In this document: positions 7,248 through 13,923 of the stretch, piece by piece
How positions within the stretch are numbered: the first letter of the stretch is position 1
Layout: the number at the start of each line of letters is the position of its first letter
Assembly: GCA_902464195.1 (NCBI GenBank)
Contig: CABQJB010000008.1
Span: forward strand, 1 to 24,493
Source: an uncultured Megasphaera sp.
GTDB taxonomy: Bacteria; Bacillota; Negativicutes; Veillonellales; Megasphaeraceae
DNA: 24,493 nucleotides
Direction of reading: 5' to 3'
Made by a program: the position numbers and the translations under genes
Notes under the pieces: model-generated
What the model saw: the letters and a program-made list of their open reading frames with translations, nothing else
Databases searched by the model: none
What the model was told of the DNA's origin: nothing

Positions 7248-7946
7248 CTATCCTTTTATTTTCCCGTCGAGGCTGATGATGTGAACCTTGAAGGGGATGT
7301 CCTTGCCGCTCTGTGCGAGGGCTCTTTTGGCAGCCATTTCCAGGCCGCCGCAGCACGGGACTTCCATGCGGACCAGGGTGACGTCGTGGATATCGTTCTG
7401 GCGGAGGATTTCTGTCAATTTTTCGGCGTAGTCGATGTCGTCGAGTTTAGGACAGCCGATGAGGGTAATGCGGCCCTTGATGAAATCTTCATGGAAGCGG
7501 GCGTAGGCATAAGCCGTGCAGTCGGCCGCGATGAGCAGGCTGGCGCCGTTGAAATAAGGTGTATGGGGCGGTACGAGCTTGAGTTGGACTGGCCATTGGC
7601 TCAGGCGGGAGATGGACGGCCCGGCAGGGAGGTCGTCAGCCTTTTTCTGCGTTCCGCTGAGGCTGCGGGCCTGGCTGCCGGGACAGCGGCCGGTGTAGGT
7701 CCGTCCCTGGGCGGCCATGTGCTGTTTTACGGCCTCTTCATCATAGGCAGCGGCTTCGCGTTCGACAAAGGTGATGGCATCCGTCGGGCAATGGGGCAGG
7801 CAGTCGCCCAGGCCGTCGCAGTAGTCGTCGCGCATGAGGCGGGCCTTGCCGTCGACCATGGCGATAGCCCCTTCGTGACAGGCTGTGGCGCAGGCGCCGC
7901 AGCCATTGCATTTTTCCGAATCAATCTGTATAATTTTACGTATCAT
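7248..7946 (-). CDS. 4Fe-4S ferredoxin-type protein with C-terminal cysteine domain
   Basis: A 232-residue predicted redox protein. The N-terminus has one classical cluster motif (C13, C16, C19, C23). A second, altered motif CDGLGDCLPHCP (C43, C49, C53) lacks the usual CxxCxxC spacing. The C-terminal half (about 120-232) has further conserved-looking cysteines in ADCTAYAY (C143), GCPKLDD (C165) and VPCCGGL (C198/C199). Several anaerobes carry similar proteins beside Crp/Fnr regulators; the HcpR-linked FrdX type is a possible relative, but I cannot confirm it. The GGAGGA on the coding strand at 7956-7951 is placed for ATG 7946, so the upstream in-frame ATG at 7958, which would overlap that site, is rejected. 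It is divergent from the regulator at 8069. Confidence 0.85.
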   Translation of the reverse strand: MIRKIIQIDSEKCNGCGACATACHEGAIAMVDGKARLMRDDYCDGLGDCLPHCPTDAITFVEREAAAYDEEAVKQHMAAQGRTYTGRCPGSQARSLSGTQKKADDLPAGPSISRLSQWPVQLKLVPPHTPYFNGASLLIAADCTAYAYARFHEDFIKGRITLIGCPKLDDIDYAEKLTEILRQNDIHDVTLVRMEVPCCGGLEMAAKRALAQSGKDIPFKVHIISLDGKIKG

Positions 7947-8068
7947 AATTTCCTCCATCGTGTTACATGAATCAAACTGGTTTGGGACCTTTATGGTCTA
8001 AGTATAGTCGATGGAGCGGAAATAAGCTGTTGTTTTTCCAACTATCATCTTTTTTTGGAGGTCTTTCC
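7947..8068. promoter_or_regulatory. divergent control region between the iron-sulfur and Crp/Fnr genes
   Basis: This 122-bp gap must hold both promoters. On the plus strand TTGGGA (7982-7987) and TATAGT (8003-8008) are 15 bases apart, a short spacing. TATACT is readable on the minus strand at almost the same place. A small inverted repeat GACC-TTTAT-GGTC (7986-7998) overlaps the plus-strand spacer and could be an autoregulatory operator. None of these signals is strong alone. Confidence 0.4.
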
Positions 8069-8737
8069 ATGGAACAATATCTGTCCCTCATTGAAACGTC
8101 ACCGCTCTTTCACGGTGTCGCCGAAGCCGATGTCCTGCCGCTCTTGCAGCGCTTGAAGGTACGCAAGAAAAAATATGAGAAAGGAGAATTCCTCTTTTAC
8201 TCCGGCGATGCCGTCCCCTATATCGGACTGGTCCTGGAAGGGGCGGTCCACATCATCCAGGAAGATTACTGGGGGAACCGCAATATTCTGTCCCAGATCC
8301 CGGCTGGCTTCTTTTTCGGCGAAGCCTTTGCCTGTCTGCCCGACGCGCCGGCAACGGTCGACGTCGTTGCCGCCTCGGATACGGTCATCATGCAGGTCTA
8401 TGTCGGCAATATCCTCCATGCCGGCCAGGTCCTGACGCCGGACCAGGCCCGTTTCATGGGCAATCTCCTGGGCCTGATGGCCGAAAAGAACCGCCTCCTT
8501 ACGGAAAAGATGCGCTACCTGACCCAGCGCTCGACGCGCCAGAAAATCATGCTCTATTTGTCCGATATGGCCCGGAAAAAAGGGAAGGCCACCTTCGTCC
8601 TGCCCTTCAACCGTCAGCAGATGGCCGACTTCCTCTCCGTCGACCGCAGCGCCTTATCGGCCGAACTGAGCAAAATGAAAAAAGAAGGCCTCATCGATTA
8701 CCACAAGGACAAATTCACCTTGCTGCAGGAACATTAA
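8069..8737 (+). CDS. Crp/Fnr family transcriptional regulator
   Basis: A 222-residue regulator with a cyclic-nucleotide-binding-like sensor domain (about 11-125, including FLFYSGDAVPYIGLVLEGAV and GFFFGE) joined by a dimer helix (126-155) to a winged helix-turn-helix. The HTH has the family signature RQQMADFLSVDRSALSAEL (182-200). Only one cysteine (Cys89) is present, so the FNR-type 4Fe-4S sensor is absent; haem, a small ligand or redox of a partner are alternatives. GGAGGT (8057-8062) is 6 bases before ATG 8069, so a longer reading from 7967 is rejected. Divergence from the 4Fe-4S protein suggests it controls that gene and itself, as in HcpR-like systems; this is inference. Confidence 0.9.
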   Translation: MEQYLSLIETSPLFHGVAEADVLPLLQRLKVRKKKYEKGEFLFYSGDAVPYIGLVLEGAVHIIQEDYWGNRNILSQIPAGFFFGEAFACLPDAPATVDVVAASDTVIMQVYVGNILHAGQVLTPDQARFMGNLLGLMAEKNRLLTEKMRYLTQRSTRQKIMLYLSDMARKKGKATFVLPFNRQQMADFLSVDRSALSAELSKMKKEGLIDYHKDKFTLLQEH

Positions 8738-8790
8738 GGAAAATGACGGGCCAGAAAGGCTTTCAAGGCGGCAGGGTGGGGGATTCCCAC

Positions 8791-8820
8791 AACGGGCCGC
8801 CTTTACAGGACGGCCCCTAC
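8791..8820. repeat. GC-rich palindromic repeat, copy 2
   Basis: The block begins AACGGGCCGCC and ends GGACGGCCCCTAC, almost identical to 7182-7211 except in the loop. The heptamer array begins directly at its right edge, so the two elements look like one composite unit. The 50 bases between the regulator stop and this block show nothing I recognise. Confidence 0.65.
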
Positions 8821-8876
8821 GAACCACGAGCCACGAGCCACGAGCCACTAACCACGAGCCACGAACCACGAACCAC
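8821..8876. repeat. tandem heptamer array of eight units
   Basis: Eight contiguous 7-bp units follow the consensus (G/T)A(A/G)CCAC. In order they are GAACCAC, three GAGCCAC, TAACCAC, GAGCCAC and two GAACCAC. The array ends against the A-tract of the terminator at 8878. It is the most regular of the four heptamer loci and lies between convergent genes. Confidence 0.85.
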
Positions 8877-8877
8877 T

Positions 8878-8914
8878 AAAAAAGGCGCTGTCTTCATGGG
8901 ACAGCGCCTTTTTT
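8878..8914. terminator. bidirectional terminator between the Crp/Fnr and ribBA genes
   Basis: Six A, then GGCGCTGTC (8884-8892), a 7-base loop TTCATGG, GACAGCGCC (8900-8908) and six T. The symmetric A and T tracts allow it to serve both converging genes. The stem is shared with the half terminator at 8-21 and with the one at 12948, and differs by a compensatory pair from that at 23033. Confidence 0.92.
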
Positions 8915-8922
8915 CCTCGCTC

Positions 8923-10140
8923 TTAATGCAGATGGGGGAGGATGTGGCCCATTTTATTCTTTTTCGTTTCCAAGTAGAATTCATCGAATTTCTGGGGTTT
9001 CATTTCAATGGGGACGCGTTCTACGATTTCGACGCCGAAGCCTTCGAGGCCGTAGACTTTTTCCGGGTTGTTCGTGAGCAGGCGGATTTCTTTGGCGCCC
9101 ATGTCCTGGAGAATCTGGGCACCGATCCAGTATTCGCGCAGATCCGGAGCGAAGCCGAGTTTTTCGTTGGCTTCTACCGTGTCATAGCCCTGTTCCTGGA
9201 GGACATAAGCCTTGAGTTTATTGATGAGGCCGATGCCGCGCCCTTCCTGGCGCATGTAGAGGAGGATGCCCCGGCCTTCGGCGTTGATCTGTGTCAGAGC
9301 AGCGGCCAGCTGTTCACCGCAGTCGCAGCGGCGGGAGCCGAAGACGTCGCCTGTGAGGCATTCGGAATGGACGCGGCACAAGAGGTTCTTGCCATCGCCG
9401 ATTTCGCCTTTGACCAATGCGACGTGATGTTCGCCTGTGAGGTCATTGATGTAGCCGTAAATCTTGAAATCGCCGTATTTCGTCGGCATCTTGGCGACAG
9501 CTTCGCGGATGACGTGTTTATCGTGGCGGCGGCAGTAGTTCTGGAGATCGTGGATGGTGATGAATTTCAGGCCGTATTCGTCGGCAATTTTCCAAAGGTC
9601 CGGCGTGCGCATCATCGTGCCGTCATCGGCCATAATTTCGCAGCACAGGCCGACTTGTTTGAGCCCTGCCAGGCGCAGGAGATCGACCGTAGCTTCCGTG
9701 TGGCCATTGCGGGTCAGGACGCCGCCGCGTTTTGCGACGAGGGGGAAGTTGTGGCCAGGACGGCGGAAATCTTCAGGACGGGCCGATTCTTCTGCGCATT
9801 TGCGGGCTGTCAGGGCACGTTCGACGGCCGAGATGCCCGTCGTCGTGTCGACGTGGTCGATGGAAACGGTGAAAGCCGTTTCGTGGTTGTCTGTATTTTC
9901 GCTGACCATCTGGGGCAGGCCGAGCTTGTGGGCATATTCGATGCTCATGGGCATGCAGATCAGGCCCTTGCCGTGGCTGGCCATGAAGTTCATGTTTTCT
10001 GTCGTGCAGTACTGGGCGGCGCAGATGAAGTCGCCTTCGTTTTCGCGGTCCGGATCATCGGTGACGATGATGACGTGGCCGGCCTGTAATTCTTCCAATG
10101 CTTCTTCGATAGTGTTGAATTTGCGTTTTTCTGTAGTCAA
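8923..10140 (-). CDS. ribBA: RibBA, DHBP synthase / GTP cyclohydrolase II
   Basis: This bifunctional enzyme starts both branches of riboflavin synthesis, converting ribulose 5-phosphate to 3,4-dihydroxy-2-butanone 4-phosphate and opening GTP. The 405-residue protein has an N-terminal RibB domain with DDPDRENEGD (28-37) and RNGHTEA (144-150). The C-terminal RibA domain has the zinc ligands C261, C272 and C274 in the GDVFGSRRCDC region, plus RQEGRGIGL (297-305). The start is TTG at 10140: AAGGAGGTC on the coding strand lies 7-8 bases upstream, and its sequence would be inside the coding region if the in-frame ATG at 10173 were used. It is a single-gene unit preceded by an FMN riboswitch and a leader terminator. 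No other riboflavin genes are nearby. Confidence 0.95.
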   Translation of the reverse strand: MTTEKRKFNTIEEALEELQAGHVIIVTDDPDRENEGDFICAAQYCTTENMNFMASHGKGLICMPMSIEYAHKLGLPQMVSENTDNHETAFTVSIDHVDTTTGISAVERALTARKCAEESARPEDFRRPGHNFPLVAKRGGVLTRNGHTEATVDLLRLAGLKQVGLCCEIMADDGTMMRTPDLWKIADEYGLKFITIHDLQNYCRRHDKHVIREAVAKMPTKYGDFKIYGYINDLTGEHHVALVKGEIGDGKNLLCRVHSECLTGDVFGSRRCDCGEQLAAALTQINAEGRGILLYMRQEGRGIGLINKLKAYVLQEQGYDTVEANEKLGFAPDLREYWIGAQILQDMGAKEIRLLTNNPEKVYGLEGFGVEIVERVPIEMKPQKFDEFYLETKKNKMGHILPHLH

Positions 10141-10188
10141 AATAAAGACCTCCTTAAAGTCTGTATTATCCATAGTTTGGTGGTACTT

Positions 10189-10219
10189 AAAAAGCCCTGG
10201 CGGTGGGGCACAGGGCTTT
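10189..10219 (-). terminator. riboswitch-controlled leader terminator of ribBA
   Basis: On the minus strand AAAGCCCTG, an 11-base loop and CAGGGC followed by five T form an intrinsic terminator between the FMN aptamer and ribBA. The 5' arm GCCCTG is complementary to CAGGGC in the 5' strand of the aptamer (10371-10376 region). Pairing there would give an antiterminator when FMN is absent. That switching model is inferred from the complementarity. Confidence 0.85.
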
Positions 10220-10257
10220 GACATGCAAGGAAAGGCACGCTGAAAAGACAGCACGCC

Positions 10258-10385
10258 ACATCTTCTTCCATCCAGACTATACTGTCGGTTTTGGAATCGC
10301 ACCAAATCACGAGCCAATGGCTCCTACGCCGTAGCGTTCGCGGACTATACCGCCGATCGGGAATTTCACCCTGCCCTGAAGATAT
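10258..10385 (-). promoter_or_regulatory. FMN riboswitch (RFN element)
   Basis: On the minus strand the sequence matches the RFN consensus closely. It has ATCTTC for helix P1, then CAGGGCAGGGTGAAATTCCC, CGGCGGTATAGTCCGCGA, GGTGCGATTCCAAAACCGA, CAGTATAGTCTGGATG and the closing GAAGAT. Bound FMN should favour the terminator at 10189-10219 and switch off ribBA. The variable arm between the conserved parts is GCTACGGCGTAGGAGCC. Confidence 0.97.
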
Positions 10386-10409
10386 ACGTTTTATTCAGTT
10401 CTGTTATGT

Positions 10410-10438
10410 ATTATACACGGGAACCGTCATTTTTGCAA
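10410..10438 (-). promoter_or_regulatory. promoter of the ribBA riboswitch transcript
   Basis: On the minus strand TTGCAA (10438-10433) and a perfect TATAAT (10415-10410) are 17 bases apart. Transcription would start near 10403, just before the aptamer. The -35 box lies two bases past the stop codon of the upstream oxidase gene. Confidence 0.8.
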
Positions 10439-10439
10439 G

Positions 10440-11843
10440 TTAGTCGACGTCGAAGATTTTCCCCGGGTTGAGGATGTCGTTCGGATCGAGGGCTTTCTTG
10501 ATGGCTTTCATCATTTCCAGTTCGCCAGGATCGGTAAATTCTTCCATCAAGTGCTTGCGCTTGTAGCCGATGCCGTGTTCGCCGGACAGGCGGCCGCCGT
10601 GGGCATAGATGAACTTGTACAGTTCCTGCTGGTTGGCCTTGACCCGCTGGTCCCAATCTTCGTAGGTAGCGTCTTCGTTTTTGAGGATGTTCAAGTGGAT
10701 GTTGCCGTCGCCGGCATGGCTGGCGATGCGCGTGACCAGGTTGTATTTCTTGGCCAGACGCAGGATTTCGTCGAGGAGGGCCGCTTCCTGGTCGACAGGG
10801 ACGACGACGTCTTCTTTGCAGACGATGAGGCTTTCGGCGCGGACGGCTTCGGCAAAGGCCTTGCGGGCCTGCCAGATCTTGTTGTGGTCGGCGACGAGGA
10901 CTGAAGATGCGCCGTTTTCCGTGCAGACTTCGTCGAGGATGACCGCCTTGTCGTCCAGGTCGTCTTCGCTGGTCCCTTCGACTTCGACGATGACGTAGTT
11001 GCCGTTGTCGCTGCCCTGGAGGTTTTCATTGAGGTATTTTTCGACGGACTTGATAGTGATGTTGTCCATGAATTCGACGCACGTCGGCGTGATGCCGGCC
11101 TTGATGATCTTGGTGACGACGCCCATAGCCTGGCGGCGGTCGTCGAAGATGGCCAGCAGGTCGAGGGCGTACTTCGGCTTGGGCAGGAGCTTCAGCGTCG
11201 CCTTAGTGATGATGCCCAAGGTCCCTTCGGAGCCGATGACCAGCTGGTCCAGGGAATAGCCTGTCGACTGTTTCTGAAGGCGTGCGCCGAGGTTGACGAT
11301 GCGCCCTGTCGGGTTGACGACTTCTACGCTGTAGACCTGGTGGCGCGTCGTTCCATATTTGACAGCCCGGTTGCCACCGGCATTGGTGGCGATGTTGCCG
11401 CCGATGAAGCACGAATCGCCGCTGCACGGGTCGCCGGCGTAGAAGAGGCCTTTCTTTTCGGCTGCTTCCTGCAGATCCGACGTACGCACGCCCGGTTCGA
11501 CGATGGCATAGAGGCCGTCTTCATTGATTTCCAGGATCTTGTTCATCTTTTCCAGCGACAAGACGATGCCGCCGTATTCCGGGACGGCGCCGCAGGCCAG
11601 GCCCGTGCCGGCCCCGCGGGGGACGACAGGGAAATGGCAGGCGTTGGCCAGCTTGATGATGGCGCTGACCTGCTGGGCCGTTTCGGTAAAGACGACGGCT
11701 TCGGGCATGTGGTGGTAAGCCGGGTCGGTTACTTCGTCATGGGAATAGGGCTGCATGGCGTCGGCGTCGGTGACGACGTTTTTCGGACCGACGATGGCCT
11801 TTAATTTTTCCAGGATTTCTGTCGTTATTTTTTCGTAGTGCAT
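10440..11843 (-). CDS. FAD-linked oxidase of the GlcD / D-lactate dehydrogenase family
   Basis: A 467-residue flavoprotein of the family that oxidises 2-hydroxy acids such as D-lactate or glycolate. The PCMH FAD-binding domain shows PRGAGTG (75-81), GNIATNAGG (149-157) and GSEGTLG (204-210). The C-terminal FAD-oxidase domain shows HAGDGNIH (376-383), SGEHGIG (420-426) and the end motif LNPGKIF (458-464). GAGGGGGA stands about 6 bases before ATG 11843, so an upstream TTG at 11870 is rejected. In lactate-using anaerobes such enzymes work with an EtfAB pair, but none is adjacent here. D-lactate dehydrogenase is the best guess for a Megasphaera-like host. No terminator is visible before the ribBA promoter. 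Confidence 0.9.
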   Translation of the reverse strand: MHYEKITTEILEKLKAIVGPKNVVTDADAMQPYSHDEVTDPAYHHMPEAVVFTETAQQVSAIIKLANACHFPVVPRGAGTGLACGAVPEYGGIVLSLEKMNKILEINEDGLYAIVEPGVRTSDLQEAAEKKGLFYAGDPCSGDSCFIGGNIATNAGGNRAVKYGTTRHQVYSVEVVNPTGRIVNLGARLQKQSTGYSLDQLVIGSEGTLGIITKATLKLLPKPKYALDLLAIFDDRRQAMGVVTKIIKAGITPTCVEFMDNITIKSVEKYLNENLQGSDNGNYVIVEVEGTSEDDLDDKAVILDEVCTENGASSVLVADHNKIWQARKAFAEAVRAESLIVCKEDVVVPVDQEAALLDEILRLAKKYNLVTRIASHAGDGNIHLNILKNEDATYEDWDQRVKANQQELYKFIYAHGGRLSGEHGIGYKRKHLMEEFTDPGELEMMKAIKKALDPNDILNPGKIFDVD

Positions 11844-11884
11844 AAATGTTCCCCCTCGGATAAGATACAAAATGTCGTGCCTCT

Positions 11885-11913
11885 ATTATATATAACTGCC
11901 GCCTATTTTGAAA
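11885..11913 (-). promoter_or_regulatory. promoter of the FAD oxidase gene
   Basis: On the minus strand a perfect TATAAT (11890-11885) lies 17 bases downstream of TTTCAA (11913-11908), which is a weak -35 box. The leader would be about 35 bases. Confidence 0.55.
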
Positions 11914-11931
11914 GGAATTTTACAAAAAAAC

Positions 11932-11960
11932 TTTATCTTGCCATCAAAGCACGGTATACT
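11932..11960 (+). promoter_or_regulatory. promoter of the divIC-like gene
   Basis: TATACT (11955-11960) has a poor -35 match TTTATC (11932-11937) at 17-base spacing. It sits back to back with the minus-strand promoter at 11885-11913. The -10 box is the main evidence. Confidence 0.45.
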
Positions 11961-12007
11961 ATAGGGTAAGACTTTTTCAGTCTCTTATTCTTAGAAAGGG
12001 TGATTGG

Positions 12008-12355
12008 GTGGAAACCAAGCAGTATCGCCAGCCCCGGCGCCGGAAGAAGCGCCGCAAGGTTCCCCGGAAGCGCCGTACAGGGCTGCTCATCCGGCTCCGG
12101 CAGATGAGCTGGTACAATCTTATTCTCGTGGCCATCATCGTCGCCGGCTTCTATCTCATCGGCGTCCGCCTCTACAGGCTGTGGGAAATCCATGACGACA
12201 TGAATCAGACCCTGCAGCAGGAACAGACCTTGCGGGACGAAAATCTCCGTCTCCGCGAACGGCGTGACAAGCTGAACGATCCCGATGAAATCGCCCGGGA
12301 AGCGCGCGAACAGTTCGGCCTGGCCAAGCCCGATGAAATTCCCTACAAGCCGTGA
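12008..12355 (+). CDS. divIC: septum formation initiator, DivIC/FtsB family
   Basis: A 115-residue bitopic protein with a strongly basic cytoplasmic N-terminus (1-32), one membrane helix (about 36-56) and an extracytoplasmic coiled coil (about 62-92). It ends in the typical DPDEIAREAREQFGLAKPDEI segment (91-111). DivIC/FtsB proteins bridge FtsL to the divisome core. The start is GTG 12008, supported by AGAAAGGG about 7-8 bases upstream. The next gene encodes an S1-domain protein, as in the Bacillus divIC-yabR order, which supports the name. Sequence alone does not separate DivIC from FtsB. Confidence 0.88.
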   Translation: METKQYRQPRRRKKRRKVPRKRRTGLLIRLRQMSWYNLILVAIIVAGFYLIGVRLYRLWEIHDDMNQTLQQEQTLRDENLRLRERRDKLNDPDEIAREAREQFGLAKPDEIPYKP

Positions 12356-12380
12356 TTCCCTATATTTTGTATTTTGATGA

Positions 12381-12409
12381 TTGAATTTTTTGGCATTTAT
12401 GAGTATAAT
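12381..12409 (+). promoter_or_regulatory. promoter of the S1-domain gene
   Basis: TTGAAT (12381-12386) and TATAAT (12404-12409) are separated by 17 bases, the same hexamers as at the rnf promoter. The -35 box begins about 25 bases after the divIC-like stop, so the gene has its own transcript start near 12416. Confidence 0.78.
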
Positions 12410-12463
12410 GGCTGTATACGTTTAGCAGTAATGCTGATATTACAAGGAGGAAATCAAAACAGC

Positions 12464-12913
12464 ATGACAATCGAAGTAGGCAGTGTGATGGAAGGTACCG
12501 TTACAGGAATCACAAAATTTGGCGCATTCGTAGAGCTTCCAGATAAGAAGGTAGGTCTTGTACATATTTCTGAAGTCGCTAATGAGTATGTCAAAGATGT
12601 AAATGATTTTTTGAAGGTTCGAGATAAGGTCAACGTCAAAGTGTTGTCTGTAGACGATAAGGGGAAAATCGCCCTGTCTATCAAACAGACCCAGCCGGCG
12701 CCGGAAAAGAAAGAATTCCGTCCGAAACGCGATTTTCGGCAGAAACATGAATTCCGCCAGCATAACGGCTTTGATTCGCGCCGCTCGTCGGGCTCGCTGT
12801 CTTTTGAAGACCGGCTCAGCAAATTCCTGAAGGAAAGCGATGAACGCCTGATGGATTTGAAGCGCAATACGGAATCGAAACGCGGCGGCCGCGGTGCGCG
12901 CCATGCTGATTGA
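12464..12913 (+). CDS. yabR: S1 RNA-binding domain protein (YabR / GSP13 type)
   Basis: A 149-residue protein with a single S1 OB-fold domain (1-75; VGSVMEGTVTGITKFGAFVEL, VGLVHISEV and GKIALSIKQ are standard S1 signatures). A basic, low-complexity tail follows (78-149), rich in Arg, Lys and Ser. Such proteins bind RNA and associate with ribosomes; the exact role is uncertain. AAGGAGG (12444-12450) is 13 bases before ATG 12464, an unusually long gap, yet no closer in-frame start exists. The first 60 codons are visibly more AT-rich than the tail. It lies after divIC as in Bacillus. Confidence 0.88.
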   Translation: MTIEVGSVMEGTVTGITKFGAFVELPDKKVGLVHISEVANEYVKDVNDFLKVRDKVNVKVLSVDDKGKIALSIKQTQPAPEKKEFRPKRDFRQKHEFRQHNGFDSRRSSGSLSFEDRLSKFLKESDERLMDLKRNTESKRGGRGARHAD

Positions 12914-12947
12914 GTGCGTATTGAATAGCGGATGGTAAAAAAAGAAG

Positions 12948-12977
12948 GGCGCTGTTGCACAAAGACAGCGCCTTTTT
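12948..12977 (+). terminator. intrinsic terminator after the S1-domain gene
   Basis: GGCGCTGT (12948-12955), a 9-base loop, ACAGCGCC (12965-12972) and five T, preceded by an A-tract. The stem matches the terminators at 8884 and 8-21. Only 22 bases separate its T-tract from the next start codon, and no promoter is visible in that gap. Confidence 0.88.
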
Positions 12978-12999
12978 ACGTTTACGGAAAGGAGCATAT

Positions 13000-13923
13000 A
13001 TGGAGTATCAGAAGTATGCAGTCATCGACATCGGCTCCAACTCCCTGCGACTCATGACGGGCTGGCAGGAAGTCCCGGGCACGTGGATCTTTTCGCCGAA
13101 AGAACTGGCGACGACGCGGTTGGGAAAAGATATCGATGAAACACACCATTTGTCACCGGCAGGGATGGAAGCGTCCTTTGCGGCCATGGAAGGCTGGAAG
13201 GAGCAGCTGACAGGCGTCCCGGTCTGTGCTGTCGCCACCAGTGCCGTCCGCGAAGCCGTCGACGGCCAGGCCTTCCTGGCCGAAGTGCGGGCCCGTTTCG
13301 GCTGGCACTGCCGGGCTATTTCGGGCCTGGAAGAAGCGTCGCTCAGCTTCACCGGGGCCACGGCTTCGCTCAGCTCCGATGTGACGGCTGCCGTCATCGA
13401 CATCGGCGGCGGCAGCAGTGAAGTCGCCGTCGGTCGCGGCGGTGACCTGTGCTGGTCCCACAGCTATCCCATGGGGGCTGTGCGCTTTACGCGGGGCGAA
13501 GTCATGAGCCATCAGGCCGTGGCCCATCTGGAAAACCGCTGCTATCAGGAATGGCTGCCCATGCAGGTCCAGCCGGACCTGCTCATCGGCGTCGGCGGGA
13601 CGCTGACGACGCTGGCGGCCATGGATTTGCAGCTGGCCGTCTACGATGCGGAGAAAGTCGAAGGCCACCGCGTTTCCTATGAAGCCCTGTGCGGCCATAT
13701 CGAACGCCTCCAGGCCATGACGCCGGAAGAACGGCGCCACGTACCGGGCCTGCAGCCCAAGCGCAGCGACATCATCGTCGCCGGCCTGCTCATTGCCAAG
13801 TCCTTTCTCCAGCGCTATCACATCCCGGCCATCACCGTCAGCGAACGGGACCTCATGGAAGGCGTCTTTTTCCGCCATTCCTTCCATGATGCGGCCTGGA
13901 ACTCCCGGGACCGCCAGTCGTGA
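13000..13923 (+). CDS. Ppx/GppA family phosphatase
   Basis: A 307-residue protein of the sugar-kinase/actin-fold Ppx/GppA family, which degrades polyphosphate or converts pppGpp to ppGpp. Phosphate-binding motifs are IDIGSNSLRLM (9-19), VIDIGGGSSEVAVG (132-145) and GVGGTLTTLA (197-206). The C-terminal family segment HVPGLQPKRSDIIVAG is at 247-262. This is the short form, lacking the extra C-terminal domain of E. coli Ppx (about 510 residues), so polyphosphatase and pppGpp activities cannot be told apart. GGAAAGGAG ends 5 bases before ATG 13000. The gene lies 22 bases past a terminator and overlaps tilS by 4 bases. Confidence 0.92.
   Translation: MEYQKYAVIDIGSNSLRLMTGWQEVPGTWIFSPKELATTRLGKDIDETHHLSPAGMEASFAAMEGWKEQLTGVPVCAVATSAVREAVDGQAFLAEVRARFGWHCRAISGLEEASLSFTGATASLSSDVTAAVIDIGGGSSEVAVGRGGDLCWSHSYPMGAVRFTRGEVMSHQAVAHLENRCYQEWLPMQVQPDLLIGVGGTLTTLAAMDLQLAVYDAEKVEGHRVSYEALCGHIERLQAMTPEERRHVPGLQPKRSDIIVAGLLIAKSFLQRYHIPAITVSERDLMEGVFFRHSFHDAAWNSRDRQS

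Noticed and set aside
7104..7970. 288-codon plus-strand ORF opposite the iron-sulfur protein gene
   Set aside because: It starts within the heptamer array, crosses a 15-bp terminator and mirrors a gene with clear cysteine motifs on the other strand.
8743..10089. Long plus-strand ORF opposite ribBA
   Set aside because: It runs through a repeat array and a terminator and is antisense to a fully recognised enzyme. Its length is explained by the GC-rich third positions of ribBA.
10173..10317. N-terminal extension of RibBA to ATG 10173 or further
   Set aside because: It would translate through the riboswitch terminator region, lacks a ribosome site, and places the AAGGAGGT element inside the coding sequence.
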